Position numbers and translations under genes: made by a program. A stretch of 56,798 nt of DNA from Kofleriaceae bacterium (GTDB lineage: Bacteria > Myxococcota_A > Polyangia > Haliangiales > Haliangiaceae), in NCBI GenBank assembly GCA_022842285.1, contig JALHPV010000012.1, positions 1-56,798 on the forward strand, given 5' to 3'. Below, piece by piece: positions 24,134 to 39,400 of this stretch (within the stretch, counting starts at the first letter, position 1; every line of letters starts with the position of its first letter). The notes below the pieces were generated by a model. It was not told the DNA's origin. It was given only the letters and a program-made list of their open reading frames with translations, and did not search any database.

Positions 24134-25087
24134 ATGATGCGCCGGTTCGCCTCGCCAATTCTTCTCGCATGCGCGCTCGTTTCGCCCGCGCTTGCTCAGC
24201 CCACGACCTCGCCGAGCGGTGATCCCGCACCGACGGATCCGGCGAAAGCCAAGGTGGTCGTGCCGACCGTCGCGTCGTCGGTCGCGAATGTCGGTGACAC
24301 GCTCGCCCTGACCGGGAACCCCGGCTGGCCGGCGAAGGTCGACTGGCTCTACGACTCGCCCGCGCTCAACGATGCGACGGGCAAGGTCCTCGTGTTCTCG
24401 TTCTGTGGCGCGAAGCCCAAGGCCATGCTCACCACGTGCACCGACGAGCTGAACCGCCTGATCGCCCTCAAGGAGGCGAACCCGCGCGTCTACTTCGTGG
24501 CCTACGTCGACGGCTCGAAGAAGGATGCGCTCAAGCTCGACCCGATCCGCGAGAGCGAGGGCGTCGGGCGCGGCACGGTCGCGTTTGGCAGGAACGTCAC
24601 GAAGTGGATCAAGTCCGCGAAGATCACGAAGCCGACGTCGATCGTCGTCGATGTCGATGGCAAGGTCGCCCTGGTCACCACCGGCGGGGCGGCCGCAGAT
24701 CTCGATGCGCGCGATCAGAAGGTCGCGGCCCTCGCGACGCGCATCAAGGAGTACTCGTTCTCGTCCGACGGGCCGAAGGCGCTCAAGGTCGGCGACAAGT
24801 TCAAGCTCACCGCGTCGGTGAAGCTCGCGCCGTGGCTCAAGTACAGCGCGAAGAGCCCGACGGAGTTCAAGGTCACGGTCCCGAAGGACATCGCCTGTGA
24901 CAGCACCGTGCTGAAGGGCGACCAGCTGAAGACCAGCGGCGACACGATGACCGCCACGGTGACGTGCAGCGGCCCGCGCGGCAGCTACGAGGCGCGGGCG
25001 CAGCTCACCTTCGGGTGGGAGACGCCGAGTGGTGCGGCGGGCCTCGGCGCCGAGTCGGCGAACTGGAAGTTCGAGATCAAGCCTTAA
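24134..25087 (+). CDS. Periplasmic thioredoxin-fold-like protein
   Basis: A 317-residue exported protein (signal ends ALA, about residue 21). Residues ~80-180 look like a thioredoxin/redoxin fold: GKVLVFSFCGAKPKAMLTTC, then NPRVYFVAYVDGSK and PTSIVVDVDGKVALV, which correspond to beta1, the active-site helix, beta2 and the cis-Pro strand region. Instead of CxxC the cysteines are 11 residues apart, so it is not a normal disulfide oxidoreductase. The C-terminal ~110 residues form a beta-sandwich-like domain with two more Cys. GGGAG-type spacing (GGGAG at 24125-24129 read as GGGAG) allows either of two adjacent ATGs. Its stop overlaps that of the MFS gene in the shared bases TTAA. Confidence 0.55.
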   Translation: MMRRFASPILLACALVSPALAQPTTSPSGDPAPTDPAKAKVVVPTVASSVANVGDTLALTGNPGWPAKVDWLYDSPALNDATGKVLVFSFCGAKPKAMLTTCTDELNRLIALKEANPRVYFVAYVDGSKKDALKLDPIRESEGVGRGTVAFGRNVTKWIKSAKITKPTSIVVDVDGKVALVTTGGAAADLDARDQKVAALATRIKEYSFSSDGPKALKVGDKFKLTASVKLAPWLKYSAKSPTEFKVTVPKDIACDSTVLKGDQLKTSGDTMTATVTCSGPRGSYEARAQLTFGWETPSGAAGLGAESANWKFEIKP

Positions 25088-26331
25088 CCCGAACGCTCGC
25101 CCGTCGGGGTCGGGGGCAAGTTCGGCTTCGCCGAGAGCGTCACGACGAGCCCGATCAGGCTGGCCACGGCCGGGATCAAGGCCCACGGGATGAGCCAGCC
25201 GTTGTCGAGCATGGTGCCGCCCGACGGCGGCGCGAGCGTCATCGCCACCGACGACAGCGAGCCAGAGATGCCGAGCGCGACGCCCTGCTCGTGCTTGCCG
25301 ACGGTCTGCGTGATGCGGGCCGTGATGGCGGGCCGCAGCGTGCCGTGGCCGAACGTGTTGATGGTCGCGGCGATGACGAGCATCGCGACCGACGTCGAGA
25401 GCCCGACGAACACGTAGGCGATCGTCGCGCAGGCGAAGCCAAAGACCGTGATCTTGTACTCGCCGAACTTCTTCACCATGCGGCCCAGCAAGCCGCCCTG
25501 CATCAGGATGCCGAGGAAGCCGCTGTACGCGAACAGGTAGCCGACCTCCTTGGACGTCCAGCCGAAGTTCGGGTTGTGCTCGGAGAACAGCGCGAACCCG
25601 CTCATGAAGCAGGAGAACGCAAACGAGAACAGAAAGAACTGTACGTAGAGCGAGCGCAGCTCGGGGCGACCGAAGTATTCGGCGTAGGTCGCCCAGTCGA
25701 AGGCCCCGGGACGCCGGCCAGCCGGCAGGGGGCCACCATCCACGGGCTTCGCGTCTGGATCTTTGGGCGGATCGTTGGGGAGCAGGAACGCCGTGCACAG
25801 GATCGACACGAGCGAGCAGCCCGCGGCGACGAGGAAGGGCACGTGGTGGCCGTAGGTCCCGAGGGCTCCACCCATCGCCGGTCCGGCCATGAAGCCGACC
25901 CCGAACGCGATCCCGATGACCCCGAACGCCTTGGCGCGGTTCTCCGGCGCGGTGTGGTCGGAGATGTAGGCCTGCGCGATCGAGAGATTCCCGGCGGTGA
26001 GGCCGTCGAGGATTCGCCCGACGAACACCATCCATAGCGCGTTCGCGCTCCCCAGGACCAGGAAGCCCAGGCACGTGCCCGCCTGGCTGATCATGAGCAG
26101 CCGCTTGCGGCCATACTGGTCCGACAACCGACCGATGATGGGCGTCGAGACCAGGGAGCAGAGCGCGTACACGGACACGATCGTCGTCGCGATGAACGGA
26201 GAGGCGCCAAACTCCTCCGCGTAGAACGCGAGCAGCGGGATCACGATCGTGAACCCCAGCACGTCCACGAACGTGATGAGGAACATCGGCAACAGCGGTG
26301 ACCGCTTCACGTGCCGCGAGGATAAGCTCAT
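25084..26331 (-). CDS. MFS drug:proton antiporter (TetA-like, DHA1)
   Basis: A 415-residue transporter with 12 predicted helices in two halves separated by a ~40-residue cytoplasmic loop rich in Pro and Asp (NDPPKDPDAKPVDGG). FVDVLGFTIVIPLL in helix 1 carries the DHA1 D1 acidic residue, and GRLSDQYGRKR is motif A between helices 2 and 3. The closest well-known shape is TetA and related efflux pumps; the substrate cannot be predicted. ATG 26331 is only three bases from the start codon of the divergent HEAGH gene, so the two 5' ends cannot both carry ordinary leaders; an internal ATG at 26286 would still give a complete transporter. A much longer upstream frame is antisense to that gene and rejected. 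Confidence 0.85.
   Translation of the reverse strand: MSLSSRHVKRSPLLPMFLITFVDVLGFTIVIPLLAFYAEEFGASPFIATTIVSVYALCSLVSTPIIGRLSDQYGRKRLLMISQAGTCLGFLVLGSANALWMVFVGRILDGLTAGNLSIAQAYISDHTAPENRAKAFGVIGIAFGVGFMAGPAMGGALGTYGHHVPFLVAAGCSLVSILCTAFLLPNDPPKDPDAKPVDGGPLPAGRRPGAFDWATYAEYFGRPELRSLYVQFFLFSFAFSCFMSGFALFSEHNPNFGWTSKEVGYLFAYSGFLGILMQGGLLGRMVKKFGEYKITVFGFACATIAYVFVGLSTSVAMLVIAATINTFGHGTLRPAITARITQTVGKHEQGVALGISGSLSSVAMTLAPPSGGTMLDNGWLIPWALIPAVASLIGLVVTLSAKPNLPPTPTGERSG
26323..26328 (+). promoter_or_regulatory. -10-like hexamer before the HEAGH gene
   Basis: TAAGCT ends 6 bases before ATG 26335. It lies inside the first codons of the divergent MFS gene, which fits a leaderless transcript. Confidence 0.35.
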
Positions 26332-26334
26332 CGA

Positions 26335-26877
26335 ATGTTCCGGTGGCACTCCGAGCCATGGAAAGCCACGAAACTCGATCACGTGGCGGGCGTCGTCGCG
26401 TTCACGCTCGTCGTCCTGCTCCTGCTCCTCGGGGGCGACCCGGGCTGGACGCCGATCCTCGACTCCGCCAACCTGGCCTTCCACGAGGCCGGTCACATCG
26501 CGTTTCGGCTCTTCGGCGACACCGCCAGCCTCTACGGCGGCGCGCTCGGCCAGCTCGTCTTCCCGCTCGTCACGATGGCGGTCTTCTACCGGAAGCGGGA
26601 AGCGCCCGGCGTGGCCGTGGGCGGCGTCTGGGCCGCACAGAACCTCTTCAACATCGCCCGCTACATGGCCGATGCGCGGGCCGGCGAGCTCCCCCTCGTG
26701 GGGGGCGGCGAGCACGACTTCCTGAACATCTTCAGCCGGTGGGGCGTGCTGAGGCACGACCTGACCATCGCGAGCGTGACCCGGGGCATCGGCTGGCTGG
26801 GCATCCTGGCCGCCCTGGCCTGGCTGCTCTACCGCTTTCGCGAGAGCCGGGTAGCGACGGGGATGCGGTCCGCATAA
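26335..26877 (+). CDS. HEAGH-motif integral membrane protein
   Basis: A 180-residue protein with four or so membrane helices. Helix 1 (residues 18-35) is followed by NLAFHEAGHIAF (about 45-56), a zinc-protease-like HExxH motif placed at the edge of a helix as in site-2 (M50) proteases. A second conserved block, ENLFNIARYMADAR-like (QNLFNIARYMADAR, residues ~103-116), and EHDFLNIFSRWG follow; I recall these in a family of uncharacterised bacterial proteins. The usual M50 NPDG-type motif is absent, so proteolysis is unproven. Convergence or operon structure gives no hint; the next gene starts 27 bases downstream. Confidence 0.65.
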   Translation: MFRWHSEPWKATKLDHVAGVVAFTLVVLLLLLGGDPGWTPILDSANLAFHEAGHIAFRLFGDTASLYGGALGQLVFPLVTMAVFYRKREAPGVAVGGVWAAQNLFNIARYMADARAGELPLVGGGEHDFLNIFSRWGVLRHDLTIASVTRGIGWLGILAALAWLLYRFRESRVATGMRSA

Positions 26878-26904
26878 ACGCGCGGGGCCAGGCGTAGAAC
26901 CCTC

Positions 26905-27273
26905 GTGGACGACGTCTCCCCGCCACCGTTCGTGGTCTTTCGCGCGCCGAAGAAGCTGACGCCGTACGACCAGGCGCTCGCGCTGGTGGCCCTGGTCCAC
27001 GAGATCCTGGCCGTCGCCACGAGTCGCTTCCACCTGAAGGATCGCCTCGATCGCACCTCGACCACCCTCGTCATGGCGCTCGGCAAGGTCGAGGCGTCGA
27101 CGCCGAGTCGGGCGTGGCGCGAGTACCGGCAGGCGCAGGATGCAGCGCGCGAGGCTCGCTCTGTCCTCGATATCCTCGCGGCGCAGAAGGCGGCCGCGGC
27201 GGATCTCCTCACGCGCGCGCGGACGATCGCGGACGAGCTCGTCGTGAGTCTCGATCCGAGGACGCGCGGCTAG
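26905..27273 (+). CDS. Small four-helix-bundle protein (23S-IVP/Avd-like)
   Basis: A 122-residue all-helical protein starting at GTG. It follows the four-helix-bundle pattern of 23S rRNA intervening-sequence and Avd proteins: YDQALALVALVHEI as helix 1, LKDRLDRTSTTLVMALGKVEA as helix 2, a Trp-Arg-Glu-Tyr segment with Ala-rich helix 3, and LLTRARTIADELV as helix 4. Those proteins are basic nucleic-acid binders, sometimes part of diversity-generating retroelements, but no reverse transcriptase or template repeat is near. TAGAAC ends four bases before the GTG and there is no ribosome site. It ends three bases before the stop of the convergent TPR lipoprotein. Confidence 0.6.
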   Translation: MDDVSPPPFVVFRAPKKLTPYDQALALVALVHEILAVATSRFHLKDRLDRTSTTLVMALGKVEASTPSRAWREYRQAQDAAREARSVLDILAAQKAAAADLLTRARTIADELVVSLDPRTRG

Positions 27274-27276
27274 GGC

Positions 27277-28476
27277 CTACTTCTTCTTCTTCAGCACGAC
27301 GAGGGCCTGCTGCGCGCGCGGCACCTCGGGGTCGGTCTCGGGGGCGAGCGACAGGAACTTCTGGTACGCCTCGGTCGCCAGCTTCCACTTCTTCTGGGCG
27401 AAGAACAGATCCGCCCGGGGCAGCACGACGGTCAGCTGGTCGGGATAGCGGTCGAGCTGCACCGCCATGATCTCCTCCGCTTCGTCGAGCTCTTCGCGGT
27501 CGATCAGGATCGTGATCAGCTTCGGGAGAGCCTTGGGGTGCGGCGGATCGAGATCGACGGCTTTCTTGTAGGCGGCGATCGCCTCGTCATCGCGCTCCTG
27601 CAGGCGGTAGATCTCACCGTAGCCGTACCAGAACCGGGACTCGTACGGCGAGTACTGCACGGCCCGCGCGAGGGCATTCTCGGCCTCGGCCTGCTTCTGC
27701 TGCCGGTTGTAGAGGAGGCCCAGCTCGAACCACGCGCGGCCGTTCTTGCTGTCGATCTCGATCGCGCGGTCGAAGTACGTCTTCGCGTCGTCGTCGAACC
27801 CCTGATCGCGCCGGGCCATGCCGACGAGCGCATTCGCCATCGAGTCGTTGGGCTTGCGCTTCAGCGCCGCCAGCAGCTCGATGCCCGCCTCGTTGAAGCG
27901 CTTCTGGCCGTGCATCGCGAGGCCAAGGGCGGTGTGGTAGGTGGGGCTCGCCGGGTCGAGCTCGACGGCCTTCTGGAGGTCCACCAGCCCCTCGTCCACC
28001 CGGCCCAGGAGCACGTGGGCACGACCGCGCTTCTCGTAGCCGGCGGGGTTCTTGTCGTCGAACTTCACCATCTGGCTCGCGACCTCGAAGGCCTGCTCGC
28101 CCTTGCCGCCCGCGATCAGCGTCTCGGCATACAGCTCGTACCCCTTCGGATCCGTGGTGTTCGCGTTGAAGTACTTCTCCGCGACCTTCTCGGCGTCCGT
28201 CGTGCGCCCCACGGTGATGAGGTACATGACGTGCTCCTCGAGGATGTCGAGGTCGCTGTCGATGGCGAAGGCCTTCTTGTAGGCCCGGTCGGCATCGTCG
28301 AACTCACCCTCCTCGACCGCTTCACGAGCCTCGTCGAGGAGCGCGCGCTGCTTCGCGATCTTCGCATCGCGCTTCTTGGCGGCCTCGGCAGCCTGTTTCT
28401 CGGCGGCGCCGCACGCCCCGGCGGTCATCAGCGTGCCGGCCACCAGGAGGTGGGCCAGCGTCCGAACGCGAACCAT
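27277..28476 (-). CDS. TPR-repeat lipoprotein
   Basis: A 399-residue lipoprotein. The signal ends TAGAC (Cys22), then an Ala/Lys/Glu-rich helix, then about ten tetratricopeptide repeats covering residues ~45-395; clear ones include ADRAYKKAFAIDSDL, GLVDLQKAVELDPASP, AKTYFDRAIEIDSKN and AIAAYKKAVDLDPPHP with the W/L-G-Y/A-F-A-P consensus. TPR lipoproteins are protein-binding scaffolds for secretion, motility or envelope assembly; the partner is not evident. The TACCCT hexamer six bases upstream suggests a leaderless mRNA even though the gene follows the SDR gene, whose stop is 24 bases away. Confidence 0.85.
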   Translation of the reverse strand: MVRVRTLAHLLVAGTLMTAGACGAAEKQAAEAAKKRDAKIAKQRALLDEAREAVEEGEFDDADRAYKKAFAIDSDLDILEEHVMYLITVGRTTDAEKVAEKYFNANTTDPKGYELYAETLIAGGKGEQAFEVASQMVKFDDKNPAGYEKRGRAHVLLGRVDEGLVDLQKAVELDPASPTYHTALGLAMHGQKRFNEAGIELLAALKRKPNDSMANALVGMARRDQGFDDDAKTYFDRAIEIDSKNGRAWFELGLLYNRQQKQAEAENALARAVQYSPYESRFWYGYGEIYRLQERDDEAIAAYKKAVDLDPPHPKALPKLITILIDREELDEAEEIMAVQLDRYPDQLTVVLPRADLFFAQKKWKLATEAYQKFLSLAPETDPEVPRAQQALVVLKKKK

Positions 28477-28482
28477 TCCGAA

Positions 28483-28488
28483 AGGGTA
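28483..28488 (-). promoter_or_regulatory. -10-like hexamer before the TPR lipoprotein
   Basis: On the minus strand TACCCT ends 6 bases before ATG 28476; no Shine-Dalgarno sequence is present. Confidence 0.4.
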
Positions 28489-28500
28489 GCGGACCTAAAC

Positions 28501-29268
<768 letters not shown>

Positions 29269-29294
29269 GATGCAGCCCTCATATCACGCGAAGC

Positions 29295-31685
<2,391 letters not shown>

Positions 31686-31721
31686 TGGTCCCCCGAGAAA
31701 AGAAGCGAAACGATCTACTGA

Positions 31722-32855
31722 CTAGAAGCGGCCCGAAGCGACCGCACCCACCACGTCGGGACCCACGATCGGCGCGACCGTGACCCGTCCCGTTGCCCGC
31801 TGTTCAGCTTCGTACTGGTCAGCGCGGATCTGATAGGGCGTGCTGCGATTCAGGTAAACGAGGGTCAAGCCCGCCGCCACCGTCGCCGCCCCGACGCCGA
31901 AGGCCACGTACGACATGGTCTTCTTGGTGTCACCGCTGTCGCGGATCCCCTCGAGCTCCGGCGTGATCGAGCAGCCCGAGCCGTTCATGTTGCACGCCTC
32001 GATGCGATCGTCGAACTCGTCGTAGCTCGACTGCGAGGAGAGCTGCAGCAAGCCACCCACGCCCGCGACGACCGCGCCCGCGCCGACGACCACCCAGGGC
32101 GCCCAGGCTCGCTCCCAGCGGCGGTTGTACCGGGTGAGCTCTTCGGCGGTGTAGAGCTTGAGGTCCAGGCGGTACGGCTCGCCGGGACCGATGTACGGCG
32201 CCATGGCCTGCACGCTGTAGCCTTCCTTCTCGGCCACGAACGTGTGCTTGCCGGCCCTCACGCGCGCCTTGTACGCGCCCGGCGCGGTGAAGACTTCTTT
32301 GCCGTCGACGGAGATCTTGGCGCCGGCCTTCTGGCACGAGATCTCGATCTCGGCGATCTGCCGACCGACCGAGATGAAGAGGTCGCTCGCGCGATCGAAC
32401 TTGTCCTTCTCGAGCGGGGCCACGCCGAAGCGCATCGACTTCTCGAGCTGCTCGTACGTCTCGACGGGCTTGTCGAGCTTGTTCAGGGCGAGCGCGAGGT
32501 TGTAGGAGATGGCGGGGTGGTCCCAGAACTTCAGGGCCTCGGTGTACTTGGTCGCCGCATCCTGCAAGAAGCCGTCATTGAGCTGCTGGTTGCCCTCGCG
32601 GAACAGCTCGAGCGCCTTCTTCTGCGCGTCGGGCGCGACGCCCTGCGCCCAGGGGCGTTCTTCGGTGGCACCCTGGTTGAGATTCTCGTTCGTGCCGACC
32701 TTCTCGTCCTCGGGTGGCGGAGTCGGAACGGGGGCAGGCGGCTTGGGCTCCGTCGGCGTCGTGGGCACGGGCAGCTTGGGCGGCGTAGGAGCCTGCGCGT
32801 ACGCGGACGTCGCGCACAGGGATAGCAGCAGTGCGCTTGCGATGGCCTTCTTCAT
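31722..32855 (-). CDS. Exported TPR/PEGA-domain membrane protein
   Basis: A 377-residue protein: signal peptide ending AYA (about 20), a Pro/Thr/Lys-rich linker, then a short TPR-type region (ALELFREGNQQLNDG, KYTEALKFWDHPAISYNLALAL), a PEGA-like beta domain (AKISVDGKEVFTAPGAYKARVRAGKHTFVAEKEGY) and two hydrophobic segments near residues 253-270 and 318-336. This order (TPR, PEGA, TM hairpin) is common in myxobacterial envelope proteins found beside Ser/Thr kinases. GGAG precedes the ATG, which lies nine bases after the kinase stop: a tight operon, so it is a candidate partner or substrate of the kinase. Confidence 0.8.
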   Translation of the reverse strand: MKKAIASALLLSLCATSAYAQAPTPPKLPVPTTPTEPKPPAPVPTPPPEDEKVGTNENLNQGATEERPWAQGVAPDAQKKALELFREGNQQLNDGFLQDAATKYTEALKFWDHPAISYNLALALNKLDKPVETYEQLEKSMRFGVAPLEKDKFDRASDLFISVGRQIAEIEISCQKAGAKISVDGKEVFTAPGAYKARVRAGKHTFVAEKEGYSVQAMAPYIGPGEPYRLDLKLYTAEELTRYNRRWERAWAPWVVVGAGAVVAGVGGLLQLSSQSSYDEFDDRIEACNMNGSGCSITPELEGIRDSGDTKKTMSYVAFGVGAATVAAGLTLVYLNRSTPYQIRADQYEAEQRATGRVTVAPIVGPDVVGAVASGRF

Positions 32856-32864
32856 GGGTCTCCG

Positions 32865-36275
<3,411 letters not shown>

Positions 36276-36444
36276 GGTCGTGAATGCCTCCGGGCAGACA
36301 CCGCCTAGCCAGGACGGTGCCGGGTCACCCAATCTTCGTCATCGTACTAAAGCCAGCCCCAAAGATCAGGTCGAATCCTTGCTGATCCGACGGTTTGCGC
36401 GCCGCAATACATGTGCGATTGCGAGCGCCTACATATCCGCGCGG

Positions 36445-39400
36445 TCAGGGAGCCATCTCCGTGGCGCCCGGCGCCGCGACGTTACCCGGCCCCGACCCCA
36501 CGGGCGCCCGCAGGCCCACCGGGTCCGCCTCACACGTGCCCCACACCGGCACCGACCAGGACAGCGCGCCGCTCGCCATCAGGTCCTCGGACATCAGGTC
36601 TGCGCCCTCGTCGGCCGGGAACAGGTGCAGCGTCGACTCGCTCGCCTGCGCCGGCGACGTCGCCCGGAACGCCCGGTCGTAGACCGCGCCGCGCGACACA
36701 CGGACATCTGCGAACGCGCCCGGCGCATGCCCGGCGCCCTGGTCCAGACCGAGCCAGAGCACCGGCTTGTCGCCGAGCGCTATCCCATCGAGGCCATCGA
36801 CGCGCACCGTCCCACTCGCGACACCGTCCACGAACAGCGTCACGTGATCGCGCCCCAGCTCGAACGCGAGGTGATGCCAGGCGTTCAGGTCGAGCGCGCT
36901 GGGCAACCGCGCCCGGCCCATCGCCGTGGCCACCACGAACGCATCCTGCTCGAAGCTCACCGCGAGCTCGATGCCCTCGGTGGTTGCGTTATCCAGCGCG
37001 AACAGGTCGAGGGCGTCCGCGGCCGTCCACGATCGGAACCACATCTCCACCGTCGAGCCGCTAACCTGCGTCAGGTCGGGCACGGCGGCCAGACCGAAGT
37101 CCGACGTGCCGTCGAGGCAGGCCGCGACGGGATCCGTCACGAAGCTCGTCGTCGCCTTCGCGACGTTGCCCGCCTTATCGAACGCCACGATGTCGATCGT
37201 GTGCGTCCCGGCGGCGAGCTTCTCGATGACGAGCTCGTCGCGACACGCCTTCGTGGCCGCGCCATCGACCTGACACGTTGTAGTCGCGGCACCCTTCGTC
37301 GAGAAGGCCACGCGCGCCACATCGTCGTTCATCAGCGCGCGCGGTGCCGCGGTGACCGTGATCTCGGGCGCGACGCTGTCGAACGTAAACGACCGGCTCG
37401 CTGTTTCGCCGAGCTGCACCTTCGGCAGCAGCGCCTGCCTCGACTTCTTCCGCGGGCCCTTCGGCGCGTCGATGATGGACACCCGAACCGTGTGTGCACC
37501 CTGCGACGGCTCGGCGAGCGCGATGACGCCGTTCGGGTACGTGAACGGACAGTCGATGCGCATGCCATCGAGCTCGCACCGCACGCCGTGGTCGGCCGGG
37601 CCGTTGACGGTGAACGAGTACGAGGGCGGCACGTTCACGTCGGCCCCATCGGCCGGCCCGTCGATCGCGATCGCAACCATGCTCGGCACCGTGAACGAGT
37701 CGCTCGCGGTACCAGTGTTGCCGAAGTCATCCGTGGAACTGACGGTGAAGGTGTGGCTACCAGGAGCGAGAGGCATGCCCGAGTACACGTGCGGGCTCGT
37801 GCAGGGGACGGCCGGGTTGCTGTCGAAGCGGCACGTTGCACCGTTCGCATCGTCGCCGGCGAGCATGAACGAGCACGACGCGGCCGCGGCATCCGTGCAG
37901 GCGACGGTTCCGAAGGTTGGCGGCGACACGTCGACATTGAAGGTCGCGCTATCCGACGCATTCCCCGTCGCTGCGGTGAGATTGCACGTGAGAGTCTGGG
38001 GACCTGACGACGTGAACGTGGTCGGCGTGAAGTTGGTCAGGAAGTTGTAAGATGTGATTGTTCCGAAGGAGGCACCTGCCGTGCCGCCCGTGAACATGTT
38101 CGCGCCCGTGTACTGGCAGCCAACCGAAAAGGCCGACGCGGCGCGGACGCTCACGGTGTAGGTCACGGGCGACCCCGCCGGTCCGATGGTGCCTCCACCG
38201 GTGGGGTTGGTGACCGTCACCGTGATGCTGCTTGTGGTGTCGACCGTGAAGGTGATCGGCGCGGTCGCGGTCGACGGGCCGTTGCCGAGCGTATCCGTGG
38301 CGGTGCAGGTGAGCGTGTAGGTGCCGTCAGCAAGCATCGGCAGGCTGAAGTTCGTCACGATCCCGGTCCCGGCCGTGAAGGTCGTGACGTTCGTGAACGT
38401 GCCCATCGGCGTCGCGGCACAGTCGATCTGACCCGCCGAGGCGTCGGTGGTCGTGATCGAGAACCCGGGAGTGTTGTCGACGATCGTGGCTCCGCTCACG
38501 AAGCCCACGGGAGCGAACCCCGTGATGGTCGGCGCCGTCGCATCCACGGTGAACGACGCACTGCCGACGCTCACCGAAGTACCGAGGTTGTCGGTCGCGG
38601 TGCACGCGAGGGAGTAGGTGCCACTCGTGCCCGGGTTCGTGATCGTGAACGCCTGCGACATGGGCGAGGTTCCGAAGGTCACGACATCAGTCAAGGACGT
38701 GCCCGGCGGCGTGAGCGTGCAGTCGACGGTGCCGCTCGACACGTCGCTCACGTTCACCGAGAACGCCGGCGCTGTCGTCCCGTTGATCACGGACGCTCCC
38801 GTATAGGCCAGGGTCGTGGTGACCGTCGGCGCGTCATCCTCGACGGTGAAGGCCCTCGGGAAGGTGGTGGCCGACGCGGTGTTGCCCAGGGTATCGGTGC
38901 CGACCACGTCCACCGAATAGGCCCCGGGCGCGAGCGGGCCCTGGTTGAAGGTGTACGTGGCGGCGTCGGAGAACGGGCTCGGCGCGGTCGAGTCGGCGCC
39001 GCAGGCCTGCGTGAACGGGCCATACGTCCCGCCGCCGGCGAGGGTGCCCGTGATGCGGCACTGGACGGAGTAGGCGGACGCATCGGAGGACGCCGTGACC
39101 GTGACCTGGACGGAGTTGTTCGAGCTGTTGAGCTCGGCCCCCGCCGCGACCGACGACGCGGCGGTGATCGCCGGCGGAGCGCTCTCGACGGTGAAGCTAC
39201 GGGGGAAGCCGGCCGGCGACGCCGCCGGGTTCAGGCCATCCGTGGCGGTGATCGCGAGCGAGTAGGAGCCGGGGGCGAGGGCCGCCGGCGGCGTATACGT
39301 GAGGGTGGCGCTGTACGGCGACCCGCCGGTGCTGTCCGCCGCACACGTCTGGGTGTTCGTATACGAGCCACCTGCGGCGAGCGTGCCGGTCAGGGTGCAC

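Noticed and set aside
25084-27033. Single 649-codon minus-strand gene covering the MFS transporter
   Set aside because: The part upstream of 26331 is antisense to two plus-strand genes and is Arg/Glu/His-rich; the transporter begins at MSLSSRHVKRS.
26905-27273. Avd accessory protein of a diversity-generating retroelement
   Set aside because: The four-helix fold fits, but there is no reverse transcriptase, template repeat or variable repeat in the window.
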